Shown: piece after piece, positions 46,967 through 59,214 of the stretch
Position numbering within the stretch: the first letter of the stretch is position 1
Layout: the number at the start of each line of letters is the position of its first letter
Assembly (NCBI RefSeq): GCF_000208745.1
Contig: NC_030851.1
Coordinates: forward strand, 5,060,524-5,124,523
Length of the DNA stretch: 64,000 nucleotides
Reading direction: 5' to 3'
Origin: Theobroma cacao
Taxonomy: Eukaryota > Streptophyta > Magnoliopsida > Malvales > Malvaceae
Position numbers and translations under genes: made by a program
The notes under the pieces: generated by a model
Told to the model about the DNA's origin: nothing
Seen by the model: only the letters and a program-made list of their open reading frames with translations
The model's database searches: none

Positions 46967-49450
46967 TCACCAATAGTCCCCACAAGAGCAAATCCCATCT
47001 TTGAAGTGATGAAAACGGTTTGAATCCCTCACGATGATCTCTCTATCAGTAATTTGAGATATGAATTTGGTCGCATTGTGGCAATCACCACAAACTCTCA
47101 GGTTCTTGAATATTCGGATAGGACTTTTAGGAGGACTGCTGATAATTCCGTATGCAATTGCCAGTCTCTCACTGTGACTCATAAGGATATGCTCCTTCTC
47201 GTCCTCCTCAACATCCTGCAACACAAAACTGTAGTCTGGAACATAGCCTAGGCTTTTCATTTTAGCAGTCAAACTCCTCAACTCCTTGAATATCTCCTCA
47301 CATTTCGGATGGCTTCGATTTCCAGTATAAAAGACATCAACCTTATTACTCACCTCGATTGAGCTCCATCCAGGAGTCTTCCTCAATCCCTTATCTCTAG
47401 CCACTGCTCTTACTTTATCCACTCCCTCCCATTTCCCAATATTTGCATAAATGTTTGACAACAGAACATAGTACCCAACATTGTCTGAATCCACTTCAAA
47501 CAAGCGATCTGAAGCAAAGGTGCCCAAGTCAATGTTTCCATGTATTCTACAAGCACCAAGAAGGGCACCCCAAACAGATGCATCAGGCTTTACTGGCAAG
47601 TTTTTTATAAAATTATATGCCATTTCCAGATGCCCAGCTCGACCAAACAAATCTACCATGCAGCCATAATGCTTCAAAATAGGCTCAATTCCATACTCTT
47701 CCTGCATCACATGAAAGCACCATTGACCCTCATCAACCAGACCTGAATGGCTACAAGCTGAAAGCAGAGATACAAATGTTACATGGTCTGGCTTCACCCC
47801 CTCTTCTCGCATTTCTCTAAATAGCTTCAGAGCTTTCTCAGCATGCCCATGAATTCCATGACATGATATTATGGCATTCCAGGGGACAGAAGTCATTTTG
47901 GGCACTTCAAAGAACAAGGACATAGCATCATCTAATTTCCCACATTTTCCATACATGTCGATCAGGCAGGTTCCCACGAAGATATCCAAATAGAAAGAGT
48001 TCTTAATCAACCGTCCATGAACTCTCATCCCCTGTTGCAGGGCTCCTACATTAGAATAAGCAGGTAGAATGCTCACCCAAGTCGCTTGGTTGGGCGTTAT
48101 CTCCTTGCACTCTTGCATCATGCCATATGCTTCAATTGCCTCACCTGCCAAACCATTTTGAGCATAACCAGTGATCAAAGTGTTCCAAGATACCACATCT
48201 TTCACTGGGAGGACGTCAAAAACTGCATGTGCAGAATCCATAATGCCCAATTTTGCATACATGTCCACTACTGAATTTCCAGAGATGACATCCTTCAGAA
48301 ACCAACCTCTCCTCATGACGAATCCATGAACAGACTTACCCTTCCGAGAATCACTTAACTGAGCAACAATAGAAGATAAACTCACCAGTGTCAGATAATC
48401 AGGATTAATTCCAATTAGTTTCATATTGTAGAATAAACCTAGTGCCATATGTGGATCATCATTCTGCTCATAGGCAGCAATTATTGAGTTCCATGACACC
48501 AAATCCCTTACCACCATGTGATCAAAAACCTTCTGGGCATGCTCCAATTTACCAAACTTGGCATACATGTTAATCAATGCATTAGACACAAACAAGTCAA
48601 ATTCCAACCCACTTTTTATAGCATATAAATGAATCAACCTCCCGTATAAAATATCATCTAATTGTGCACAAATAGGAAGAATGCTAGCTATAGTAACAGG
48701 ATCCATCATTACCCTTTCCAATCTCATCTCATTCAAAACCTCTAATGCTTCTGCAGCATTGCCGTTTTGACAATATCCAGAAATCATTGCATTCCAAGAA
48801 CCCATATCTCGTACTGGCATATCATCAAACAATTTACGAGCAGAGCCTACAATTCGAAACCGGGTATACATATGAACCAAGGAAGCAGTAACAAATACAT
48901 CCCATTCAAAACCCAGTTTTAGAACCAAGCAATGCATCCTCATTCCATCAGGTAGATTTTTACAAGCTTTTAGAACAGGAGGAAAAGTATAGAAATCTGG
49001 TCGAAGACCTGAGGTCGAGAAAAACTGATAGAAACAATCCACAGCTTCCTGAAAACGGCCACTGCGAACATAAGCAGAAACCATTGCGTTCCAGGTATAG
49101 ACATCTTTTTCGTTGATCTGATCAAAAGTGCGACGAGAGAATGAGACATCGCCAAGGTAAGCATAAAGATTAACAAGCTTGGCTGAAATAAAGATGCTTT
49201 GAGCTTTTCCCGAAACCAAAACAAGGGCATGAAGGCGCTTCGCAAGGTGCAATTGGGTGCAGGATTTGAACAGATGATTGAAATCAATTGATTTGTCATT
49301 GTCTTCACATCCATTTGAAGTACCTTGTAGAGAATTTGCAGCTGCTGAAAACAAGGGGCACCGCACTTGAAGCAATGGGAAAATTTTGGAAATATGCCTA
49401 ACTCTGTAGGTTGGCACCAATCTGAGTAAAATAGGCAATGCATAAGGCAT
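46967..49450 (-). CDS. EMB2758: DYW-type pentatricopeptide repeat protein (EMB2758-like)
   Basis: PLS-class PPR protein, predicted to bind organelle RNA and take part in C-to-U editing. A single intronless frame of 827 residues from ATG 49450 (MPYALPILLR) to TGA 46967-46969; about 820 is expected for the Arabidopsis relative. The frame is open another 38 codons upstream but only through a TTG, so ATG 49450 is preferred. A basic N-terminus suits organelle targeting. About 15 P/L/S repeats are visible through DVYTWNAMVSAYVRSGRFQE, DMGSWNAMISGYCQNGNAAE, DLVSWNSIIAAYEQND, DVVSWNTLITGYAQNGLAGE. These are followed by E/E+ domains and a DYW deaminase domain with HSE (HSERLAIAYG), CGDCHNATKFIS and terminal CSCGDYW. 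No stop or frameshift. In Arabidopsis loss of EMB2758 is embryo-lethal. Confidence 0.96.
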   Translation of the reverse strand: MPYALPILLRLVPTYRVRHISKIFPLLQVRCPLFSAAANSLQGTSNGCEDNDKSIDFNHLFKSCTQLHLAKRLHALVLVSGKAQSIFISAKLVNLYAYLGDVSFSRRTFDQINEKDVYTWNAMVSAYVRSGRFQEAVDCFYQFFSTSGLRPDFYTFPPVLKACKNLPDGMRMHCLVLKLGFEWDVFVTASLVHMYTRFRIVGSARKLFDDMPVRDMGSWNAMISGYCQNGNAAEALEVLNEMRLERVMMDPVTIASILPICAQLDDILYGRLIHLYAIKSGLEFDLFVSNALINMYAKFGKLEHAQKVFDHMVVRDLVSWNSIIAAYEQNDDPHMALGLFYNMKLIGINPDYLTLVSLSSIVAQLSDSRKGKSVHGFVMRRGWFLKDVISGNSVVDMYAKLGIMDSAHAVFDVLPVKDVVSWNTLITGYAQNGLAGEAIEAYGMMQECKEITPNQATWVSILPAYSNVGALQQGMRVHGRLIKNSFYLDIFVGTCLIDMYGKCGKLDDAMSLFFEVPKMTSVPWNAIISCHGIHGHAEKALKLFREMREEGVKPDHVTFVSLLSACSHSGLVDEGQWCFHVMQEEYGIEPILKHYGCMVDLFGRAGHLEMAYNFIKNLPVKPDASVWGALLGACRIHGNIDLGTFASDRLFEVDSDNVGYYVLLSNIYANIGKWEGVDKVRAVARDKGLRKTPGWSSIEVSNKVDVFYTGNRSHPKCEEIFKELRSLTAKMKSLGYVPDYSFVLQDVEEDEKEHILMSHSERLAIAYGIISSPPKSPIRIFKNLRVCGDCHNATKFISQITDREIIVRDSNRFHHFKDGICSCGDYW

Positions 49451-52400
49451 ACTGCATATTACTTTTAAAATTTTAAATACGCACCATGGCCTAACTCTAA
49501 TAATTACTTGAAACAAAAGATCAGTAGATGTCCGCAATGGAATTTCTGGTGACAAGAAATTCAAGTGAAACTTAAAACAGAACTAATGAAAAACAGGATG
49601 AAAATATCAAATGAAATTAACACAGAACGGTAGCCCAATAAAGGTTCCATGATTCACTATCATATCCAACTTACAGAATTCAAGTTAGAGAGATTTGTAA
49701 ATCTGAAGTGGTGAAGTTAACCAGAATCAACAAGTTTTCTGTAGCTTTAATAAGTTGCACCCTCATTTTTATAATCTATCTCAAGCTCAAAGCTCTCTCA
49801 AGTAAAAATATATTCCAAGAATGAACTAAGGTACAATGTACTAAATGCAAAAGCACAAAAAGTCTCCCAGACGAACAAAACCCAAAAACCGCTTCAAGTC
49901 TCTCTCTTCTTCCACAACCTTCAAACTGAACAGAAGCGAACTGAAGCCAGTTCTTGTTCTTGCTGCTTGTCTTTCAAATGGATAAAAGAACCCAAAAATC
50001 AAAGGCCCAGAATCAGAAAAAGAAAAAATCCCATCCGTTCACACCAAGTTCTTAATTAAGTTTAAATGAGGAAGCAAGAAGAAATTATTCGGAGAATTGC
50101 ACCTGAACATACATCTAGCTCTTTATTGTAAAGGATATATTGGAAATGAGTAGAAATTCAGAACTACGATGATGATGATAATGATTTCCCGAGAGTACGG
50201 TTTGGCCTGCTAGGGTTTAAGTCTTTCGAAGAGGGAGAGAAAGGGTTTAGATTGGGCTTGCTGCTTGGGCTGCGTGAGTTGATACCCATATTCTAAATCA
50301 GGAAATTAAGGTTGGGCTTGAAATTCTTTTGGATCCTGAGCAGAAAAGGTGCACATTCGCTGTATCCTAACCTGAAATATAGGTAACAGATCCGTTATGC
50401 TTTAATAGATAAACAATTAAAAATAATAATATAAATTATTTTTTATAACTGGGATTTAGGTGATTAAAAAAATTTTAAAAATTAAGTGATAAAAATAATA
50501 ATTTACTCGTTTTAGGTATAAATATAATAAAATATTTCATGCTGGAAACACAGAAGATCCCACGGGTGACTTAAAAATCTCAGATCATATGAGACCCATT
50601 TGTTCTTGCTCTCCACCTTCTTTTGCAGGCCATCAGATCTGATGACAAAAAAGGATAGACAAAACCTTATGGTTATGCAGAGATTGGAATAAGGAATATG
50701 CCCAGAATTTGTTATAACATAAGCTCAAAATCATCCTCTAAAAAACACACCCAAAATCCTTGTACCAAAAACAATACAAGCAGTGAAAAATACTATTACC
50801 TCTGTTGTACTACAAGTGACTATTGCCTAATTCGAGGTTGTACTACTTACTTTGTCCTAAACAGATCAAATTGGATATAGCTTTAATTCTACGGCTATTT
50901 TAGTACTGTTTTTCTTAATCACATCATCCAATTTTAAGAAAGAAAAATCAATTTATCGATTGGATCATCGAATTAAAGAAGTATCATATATTGTTGGGAT
51001 TTGTTTAGTATTTTATAAATATATGTGCATTAGTTTCGTGTTCAAGCAATCTGAGTTGTTGAACAATAAATTCTAAAATAAAATAGACAAAAAAAACAAT
51101 GTTACCTAATTTCTATTGCTCACATGAGCTAGTTTCAACCACAAAAATGCTTGCATACCTCAACTAACATTTGAGTAAATAAATATATCCTAAACTTCTA
51201 GTTCGCAATTTTTTTTTTATAAGAACAGTTTTATTTTTCCCAACTTTTGATCCTGAAAATACTCGCAAATAATATGAATTTAACAAATTGATTATTTATC
51301 AATATCTATTTTTATAAATAATTGGTAATGAGGTATTTATTATTTTCTTTTTTTTGTCAAATCATAACTCATAAGTATTAATTATTAAATTTATATTCTT
51401 AAATAAAAATAATTATTTTGTTAATGTTAATGTTATGAAATAAATCTTAAATGAATAATTATAAAAAAAATATTTAAAAAAAATCAAAAGAGTAAGAAAA
51501 TCTTATTCAAATGTGTATTTATAATTATAACTGAAGTGAGAATCAATTTATAAGCTAACAATTTCTTGAATTATAATTTTAATCTAATTCTATTTAAGAG
51601 TTTAAATTATATTATATTTTTTATATCTTAATTATTAAATTTATTGATTTGATCTGCATTTCTTAAATAATGAGATAATATACATTCACACAGTTAATAT
51701 AAGTTTTATTTTCATAAGGACGTACACATGATGCAATGAAAGTTAGATTGTGGAGAACGGACTGGATAGGTGCGGGCCCACCATCATACATAATATGGTG
51801 AGCATATGAAGGAATCAAGCGCAACCACGTTGTCGGCCGGAAACCCCACCATCTGTGCAGATTACGAATCCTCATGATTGGTTTGGGTAATATGTACCCA
51901 GTACTATCATTCTGATTATGAAACCGTTAATGGTGCGACGCTGATGTGTGGGTCTCAGCCGTTTATCTCTGGTGACCCGCACGGCCTGTAAAATTCCTAG
52001 TGCCGCTCTTTGTTGCCAACTCATTCCATGACATGACATTGTTGTTTCTTTTTTTTTGGCTAAAGCCGATTTTCTTAAGGTGATTATTATTTTTATAATT
52101 TATTCACTTTTTTTGGTAATTTAAAAAATCATACTTTTTTTCATTAAATATTTTGAAACGTTGTCCAATTAAATCTTTGCTAGATTTAGACACTCATAAT
52201 CCCATATCCCTTAATTGCAAGCAATTCTAAAATAGAAAGTTTCCTAATGGGGTAAATACCAAGCACGGTGAAATCAGTTATTTTTGGTTAATGCTTTGCT
52301 TTTTATTTTAAAAACTAAAAATATCAAATAAATGGTACTTAGTAATAAACTTTAAGATAAATTATTATAAATATTAATTAAAGAGAAAATGCTTAAATTT

Positions 52401-54439
52401 TGGACACGTACATTAAAGGGGAAAAAAAAAAGGAGACGTGATATGTGGCTATTAGTCTATATGACCTTTTTCCCCCTTTTGCTTTAAATTTAATGTAGCG
52501 CACAAAAAAGAGCAAAAAAAATGTTGACTAATGAAAACATTGCAAATTTAGTCATGAATTTTTTAAGTGAAGAATAACATAATTTTTTAAAAATTTATTT
52601 TCGAGATTGCAAGTTTGAAAAATGAATAAAGTTATAAATCTTTTATTGTGTAACCCAAAACATATATACATAATATAAATAATTTAATAGCAACAACAAC
52701 ATATATCTTCAAAAAAAAATTTTAAACAATCGAAGGTGGTCGAGATATTTTTAAAAGTTAAAATTCACATCCCAATTCATCTATTTAAAAGTTAAAAGTG
52801 CAATAGTCTCGTAGACGTTTTGCATTTTTCCTGACATGAGAGGTAAAAACTAAAAAGATGGAAGCTTTCGGCCATGGAAGTAGATCTGGGGAAGCTTTTA
52901 ACTGCTAGAGAAGAAACAGTGTTCCACGAACATGCGTCAGATGGAAGAGCAGAGTCGCATGTGCATCCGTGCATGACAATGTGATGGAATTGACATCTAT
53001 TTGATGTGCGCACATAACACGTGAAATCCACCAAAGAAAGTTACTCTATGCTTTAAAATGAGGGTACGGAAGAATTAATCTTAACCATATGACAATCTTT
53101 CTTTTGTTCGTTCAAACCCCTTTTTATTGTTTTTTAAAGCAATTTACTTTGTCTAGTTAGGTAGGGATAGTGAAGGATTTGAATGCAAAAGCATCGTTTT
53201 TAACTAAAATTTTAGATTCTAGACGTCTTGAACCTGAGTGTATTTGAATGTTGTGAATGGCCTTTCAAGAGAAAATTAATGTTATTAATGTAGTGACTTT
53301 TTATAATGAATTTAGCTATTCATCGTTCATCCCTCATTTTTTTTTAAATTAATACATTACCAAACGTATTTGGGTATTAATTATATCAAATTTGTGAATT
53401 TCAAGAGTAATAATGCTACATTTATTTTTAAAGTTTGAATAAAAATTTCCAATTTGTAATAATATTGCTTGTGAAGTTGTAATGAGAGTAATAAATTAAC
53501 TATTTAACTTTTTGAATGATAGGATGGACATTCTTATCATTGAATTATATCTTTTAAAAAATTCAACGAACGTTATTTCTTAATTATCTCAACTCGTGTA
53601 ATCTATGGTTCATTGTTATTTTTTTAATAAATTCACTATTAATTATCAATTAAAACCAAGTATATAAGGGAACTATTTCAATAGATTTGAGACTGTACCA
53701 TATCTCATGTTCATCATAAAACTAATTAGTATGTTGATTGAATGCTCACAACGTTGCATGTTTTTAATTCTTTACCAGCTAGTGTTAGTTCAGTGTTGTT
53801 AATAAACATTTTGGGTCTTGCATTACCTAAAACGATATAGTTAATTTTTATAAATTTATTTTCTTATCTATATATAAAAGAAACATATAAATATTGAGAT
53901 TGGCTTTTTAGTATTTGAATTAGAAGTCTTTCATCTATGTGAGTAACTTTTTTTTAATAACTTTAATTAGAAAGATTTCACAATTAGAATGTAGTAGTTA
54001 GGAGTTAGGACTATATTTTAATTAATATATTTTAATATCGAGTAACAGTCTTAATTTGTTATCCTAGGGCGTAGAGCAAATTGATGTAATCAGCACAGTG
54101 AAAACATTAATTAGGCATGTAATCATTGGTACCGCACACATATAAATGTGTATTTAATACATATTATTACATACAACCTTGACCTGTTGCATCAAGTATT
54201 AAAATCTAATTAAATAGTTGTTGAAATTTATTCGAATTTCCAAAACTTGTGGGTAAAAATGATTTATTCTTCAATCTCATTGTACAATTAAATGTAGTGG
54301 AAGTTTACACATGAGTCAATAATTTTATTTTATCATATACTATACGTTGTTTGGTTGTAACTTATGTGATAAAAATTTATTTTCGATTTTTTAAAAATTC
54401 TATTACTAAGTTTTAAGACGGTAACAAGGAGAGAAAATG
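49451..54439. other. Spacer between the divergent PPR and ABF3-like genes
   Basis: 49451-50340 is gene-like and probably PPR 5' UTR and promoter on minus. The rest is AT-rich. A GC-richer patch at 51730-52020 has a GGGCCCACC site (about 51773) and CCACGTTG (about 51825) but no gene. Near 52395-52510 two segments with ACATTAAAGGGGAAAAA and its approximate complement may be a tiny MITE. The short frames at 51663-51875 and 52792-53034 are not supported. Confidence 0.4.
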
Positions 54440-54830
54440 AAAGCCATGTAAAACATGCATTGTATGCAACTGTGCACCATACCGTACACAATTTTCATCT
54501 CCTCCGCGGGACAAATTAATCCAGCATCCAAGAACCATCGATCACCTTGTCGGAAAGCAGATCCAACGGCCAGAGATTTCCCACCTTTGTCTCACCCATT
54601 GGCTACAAGTCACATCACAATTTCAACCGCATTTCTACTGATCCACGTTGCGCCATCTCCGCGGCTAATCAGTCTTCCACGTAAATATTATTATAATGAA
54701 TTAAAAAAACATGACAAGGAAAATTACAATTAAATCCACCAAAATCGGGGAAGCTCCTTAAATTTCGACCCGTGTCGAGGCGGCACTAGACACTTGTCGC
54801 CTCCACACTGCTAAACCCTCTTTCTCTTCA
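54440..54830 (+). promoter_or_regulatory. ABF3-like promoter region
   Basis: A GC-richer block before the CT-rich leader of the bZIP gene. It carries two CCACGT words, at 54643-54648 and 54677-54682, which are ABRE-like cores, plus CCGCGG at 54505 and 54658. ABF genes are known to be ABA- and stress-induced. The exact transcription start is not resolved; it is probably close to the CT microsatellite at 54846-54866. Confidence 0.4.
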
Positions 54831-56027
54831 GAGAAACGACACAGCTCTCTCTCTCTCTCCCTCTCGCTCGAGTCCACACACACTCCCGATTTTCAACACA
54901 TTTTATTTTTTATTTTTGTTTACGAAAATTAAATACTACTGCCGAAAATAAAATTAAAAGGTAAAAAAAAAGGAAAAAGAAAGTGTCTCTTTCTTTTCTT
55001 CTCTTCCTTACTCTTTCTCTCGCTTCTTCGTTATCTATTGTTTTATTTTTCCCCATTTTCTTATTATATTTTTGTCTTTTTCTTATTTTTAGTTTTATTT
55101 TTTTGCCTCAATTTTTTGTTTCCTTTTTCTCGATTAAGGAAACCGTATTGAATGGATTAAAGAAGAGATTTTGTGCTTAAGAGTTAGTTTAGCTGCTTGT
55201 TTTTTTTTTTTTTTCTGTTCTATAAAAATGAAAGTTTCTTTCCCTTTGACTCCTTTTTTGTTGTTTTGGTTGAATTTTTCTTGATATTACATGCTTTCGA
55301 TAGATTTTATGATTTGGAATAATGGGTTGGTTTTAGATTCTAATAAAGCTTCAATATCTGTGTTGTTCCATGGATATGGAAGTTTACTATTACGAGAAAT
55401 GGCAGTTTGACACTTGTTGGCTGTTGATTAGTTTCTGGCTCCAAGATTTTTTTTTTTCATTTTAGTTTTTGGATCTGAGTTTTGGAGAAAGATAAAACGA
55501 CTTAATATAGTTTCAGATTTTTCTTTATTATCTGCATAAATTGGATGGCTTTGCAGGACAGTTGGTTTTCTTATGTGTATGATCGTATATTTTGTACCAC
55601 TTGTTGGAGAATATTGAATTTTGAGATATCACATGAAAGTTTTAATGCTTATTGGTTCCCATATTTACTAAGCCGTTACTTTCTCATGTTGTCTTTTAGA
55701 TTTTTACGGTTCGAAGTTGTGATAGATAGTATGATTTTATTGCTAGTTAGATATTTATGGTTTAATGGAATTGGGATTAAAAAGTATGTCCATAATTGGA
55801 AATATATCGAGAATGTTATGTATGATTAACTTTGACTTTGCTTGGTTTGGTGAACATTTATTAGATCTTAAGTTAAAGGAAAAAAAAAGGTTATAAAAGG
55901 AAAAGTGAATGACATAATCGTCTCATCTACTTCAGTTGGATGGATTTTTAGGGCAATCGTGATTTGAGGTCATCTGGGGCAATCTTGATTTGAGGTCATC
56001 TGTGTCTGCTGCTGTTTAAAAAGAGAC
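54831..56027 (+). other. ABF3-like 5' leader, probably containing an intron
   Basis: CT-rich at the start (54846-54866), then T-rich, intron-like DNA up to the ATG. The short frames at 54983-55180 and 55545-55829 are low-complexity and not considered genes. A 26-bp direct repeat lies at 55951-56002, just before the start codon. The leader intron borders could not be fixed. Confidence 0.4.
55951..56002 (+). repeat. 26-bp tandem duplication upstream of the ABF3-like ATG
   Basis: GGGCAATC(G/T)TGATTTGAGG continuing to TCATCTG occurs twice back to back (55951-55976 and 55977-56002) with one mismatch. It ends 25 bases before ATG 56028. Confidence 0.92.
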
Positions 56028-59000
56028 ATGGGATCTCATCTGAATTACAAGAACTTTGGTGATGCTCCAAGTATGGAAGGAAACGGGTCAAAGCCACTGG
56101 GGAATTTCCCATTGGCTAGGCAGTCATCTATATACTCATTGACCTTTGATGAGCTGCAGAACACCTTTGGTGGACTTGGGAAGGACTTTGGGTCAATGAA
56201 CATGGATGAACTCTTGAAAAATATATCAACTGCTGAAGAGACTCAGGCTGTGACAACAGCTTCAGTTGCTGGAGGAGAAGGAAGTTTTTCTGGTGGGAAT
56301 TTGCAGAGGCAAGGATCATTGACATTGCCGAGGACTCTGAGTCAGAAAACGGTTGATGAAGTATGGAGAGACTTGATGAAAGAAAATGATGGTGCTAAAG
56401 ACGGAAGTAATGGCGGTGGTGTTGGTGGAGGAGCAAGTTTACCACAGAGGCAACAGACTTTGGGAGAGATGACGTTGGAGGAATTCTTGGTGAGGGCAGG
56501 TGTTGTAAGAGAAGATATGCAACAGATTGGAATGGCAAACAATAGTGGATTCTTCGGTAACAACACTGGTGTAGCTCTCGGATTTCAACAGACAAATAGA
56601 AACAATGGCTTTTTGAGTAACAATAACTCAGTTCTCAATCATCCTCCAAGGTTACCATTGAACATGAGTGGAGTCAAATCCTCACAGCCACAGCAGCAGC
56701 AGCAGCAACAACAACAACAACAACCACAGCAACAGCAGCAGCAGCAGCCACAACCACTCTTTCCCAAGCAACAAACAGTAGCATTTGCTCCTTCTATGCA
56801 CTTAATGAACACTGCACAGCTTGCTAATCCAGGAGTTAGGGGTTCAATGGTTGGAATTGGTGACCCATCTATGAATAGTAATCTAGTTCAGTCTACCGGG
56901 CTGCAGAGTGGTGGGATGGGAATAGTTGGTTTAGCATCTCCTCCAAGCCAGATATCTTCAGATATGATTCCAAATAACAGCGTAGATGCCACTTCTTTGT
57001 CACCAGTTCCTTATGTATTTGGCCGGGGAAGAAAATGCAGTGCAGCTTTGGAGAAAGTAGTTGAGAGAAGGCAAAGGAGAATGATTAAGAACAGAGAGTC
57101 AGCTGCAAGATCACGAGCTCGCAAGCAGGTAAGTTGGGTGATTGAGCCACTACACTTTTTTTTCCCCACACTCAGTTAGATAGTATGTCTTTTAATGTAT
57201 AGATTCAAACTCCTTTATGTGGATACTTGTTGAAAAAGTTGCAACTTTGTTTCAAATTTTTTTCCCTGCTAAAAACATGCTACATAATAAGGTTTAGCAG
57301 GATGCCCTTGCTTTCTTTGTGTGAAAATAGTGGTTTGGTATGGTTTCTACTTGGCACATCAAATGTAATGCCAGTGCAAAGCTACTGCTTTTTGCTGCTT
57401 GCACCATTATGACTGGCGTGACAGTCAGGTTCACATTGGAAGAATATCTCTCTCTTGGGGGGGGTTCTCGTTCTGATTATGACGATATGGGCGTACTTAA
57501 AGGCACTAAGTAAATTGCTGTTTGTATGTCGCCCTTTCTGTTGAAGGAACTATGATGAAAGATTCATGCAACTGTTGTTCGAAACAAAATTTTAAATACA
57601 ACATAGAATTTTAATCAATGTTGTTCAGTGCATTCTTCTTGTTATGGCTTTCTATTTGTGGATATGAAATGCTGCAGCTCGAGTTCATTTCTTCCTACTA
57701 CTCTTGAAAACCACACTATGTTTTGATTGCAAGATTCCTTGTGAGATGTGGAAGAAACTCTAATCAAACCCTATATACTAACAAGATTATGATCATGTAT
57801 CATTCTTGGGGCATGGCATAAATTTGAAGTGCCAATTTAATAACACAGCTGTTTAACTCCTTGGACAAGTTTATGGAGTGGGCATGTCATATGATTGACT
57901 CAGTTGTTACAGTTGTATTATTTTTCCATTATCTTTATGTATCACATTAATCATATTGGAATTAAATGGTATCATTTCGTCTTAATTGTGTGAAAATTGT
58001 TTGAATGATAAATGGTGGTGATCATAGAGGTTCCTCAATTGTCTTTTTGAACCCAACTGTAAAAGAAAAGAACTATAGAAGTATAATTTCTACTAATTAT
58101 TGATTTATAGTTTAGCTCCAAATATAAAACAACTGATTGCTTTAACTGTTCTGCGTTTCTGGCAGGCCTATACATTGGAACTTGAAGCTGAAGTTGCAAA
58201 ACTTAAAGAAATGAACCAAGAATTGCAGAAGAAACAGGTAAGTCATTGACTAAGAGTCTAAGATGCTTTGTGTTTTATTGAAAATGTTGGGTGATGGCCT
58301 CCTTGACTGTTTTTTGGTTGGTGCAGGAAGAAATGATGGAAATGCAGAAAAATCAGGTAAATGCTCATTTCATACTTCCATTACTACCTTACATTTTATA
58401 TTACCATTCAAAAGCAGCAACTAGCTTTTAGATGGGCTCCAAGGCCCGAAGAAAAACAAATTTTTGCAAACCATAGTATAAACTATAGTGTCATATGGAT
58501 ATTTATTGAGATGTTATCATGTTTTAGGATGTTTATTCTTGTGCACTTGTTTTCACGTTGGGAAAGTAGTAAGCCTCAAAATATGTATTATCCTGAGATT
58601 AAAATGATAATAGACGTTTTCTCTCATATAATTGGAAACGAACACTAGGTATTTACAGGATGATTAACTGAAAAAGATCAACAATGACTGATTTGTCATT
58701 ACGTGAAGGATGTGCTTAACTTGAAATCAAGTCTTCTGCTTCCTTTCCAACTTTCCTTTTCCATTGCTCTTTCTTTTTTTATTAACAATTGGTCGACCAT
58801 ATCACACCAAAACCCTGTAAAATATCTAGACTGACAATGCCAAAAAGCAATTGCTGGATTAAAGGGTCAAAGATGAGTTACAAACTTACAATTGAATTTG
58901 CACCAAGGCCAGTGGTGCCGTCTAGGTTGAGTGGTTGACCAAAGGAGAGGGCAGTAACGTAAAGGAGTTGATGACTAGTTGCATATTACACACACACACA

Positions 59001-59214
59001 CTCAGTAAATTTGTACTGGCGTTATTCTTCATTAAAAGTTGACCAGAAAGTTAAGCTAGACATGAGCGTTACCCTTTTCTTTACTAACGTCACTGTTAGA
59101 GGACAATGCTGATATTATTCTGCTTTCTGTTGCCTAATTCGACAGATGTTAGAGACAATGAGTCGACCGTGTAAAAGACACTGCTTGAGAAGAACGCTGA
59201 CTGGTCCTTGGTAG
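56028..59214 (+). CDS. ABF3: ABF/AREB-type bZIP transcription factor (ABF3-like)
   Basis: Group A bZIP that binds ABA-responsive elements and acts downstream of SnRK2 kinases in the nucleus. Four coding exons: 56028-57128, 58166-58237, 58327-58356 and 59146-59214 (TAG); the joined frame is 423 residues. Conserved blocks: C1 with RQSSIYSLTFDELQ (31-44), C2 with RQGSLTLPRTLSQKTVDEVW (94-113), C3 with QRQQTLGEMTLEEFLVRAGV (140-159), and C4 at the C-terminus (RRTLTGPW). The RxxS phosphosites in C1-C3 are present. A polyQ stretch (about 220-242) comes from mixed CAG/CAA codons. The basic region has NRESAARSRARKQ (355-367) and the leucine zipper is spread over exons 2 and 3. A reading frame that runs past 57128 is intron read-through. 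ABF3 rather than ABF2/ABF4 is based mainly on gene order. Confidence 0.95.
56688..56755 (+). repeat. Coding CAG/CAA repeat (polyglutamine)
   Basis: Two runs of CAG/CAA codons, 11 and 7 glutamines, split by CCA (Pro). In frame within exon 1 of the bZIP gene. Likely length-variable. Confidence 0.95.

Noticed and set aside
49451..49564. Upstream 38-codon extension of the PPR frame beginning with TTG
   Set aside because: Non-ATG start; ATG 49450 gives the expected family length and a suitable targeting sequence.
57129..57179. Extension of the bZIP reading frame past 57128
   Set aside because: Read-through into intron: a consensus GTAAGT donor follows CAG and the zipper continues at 58166.
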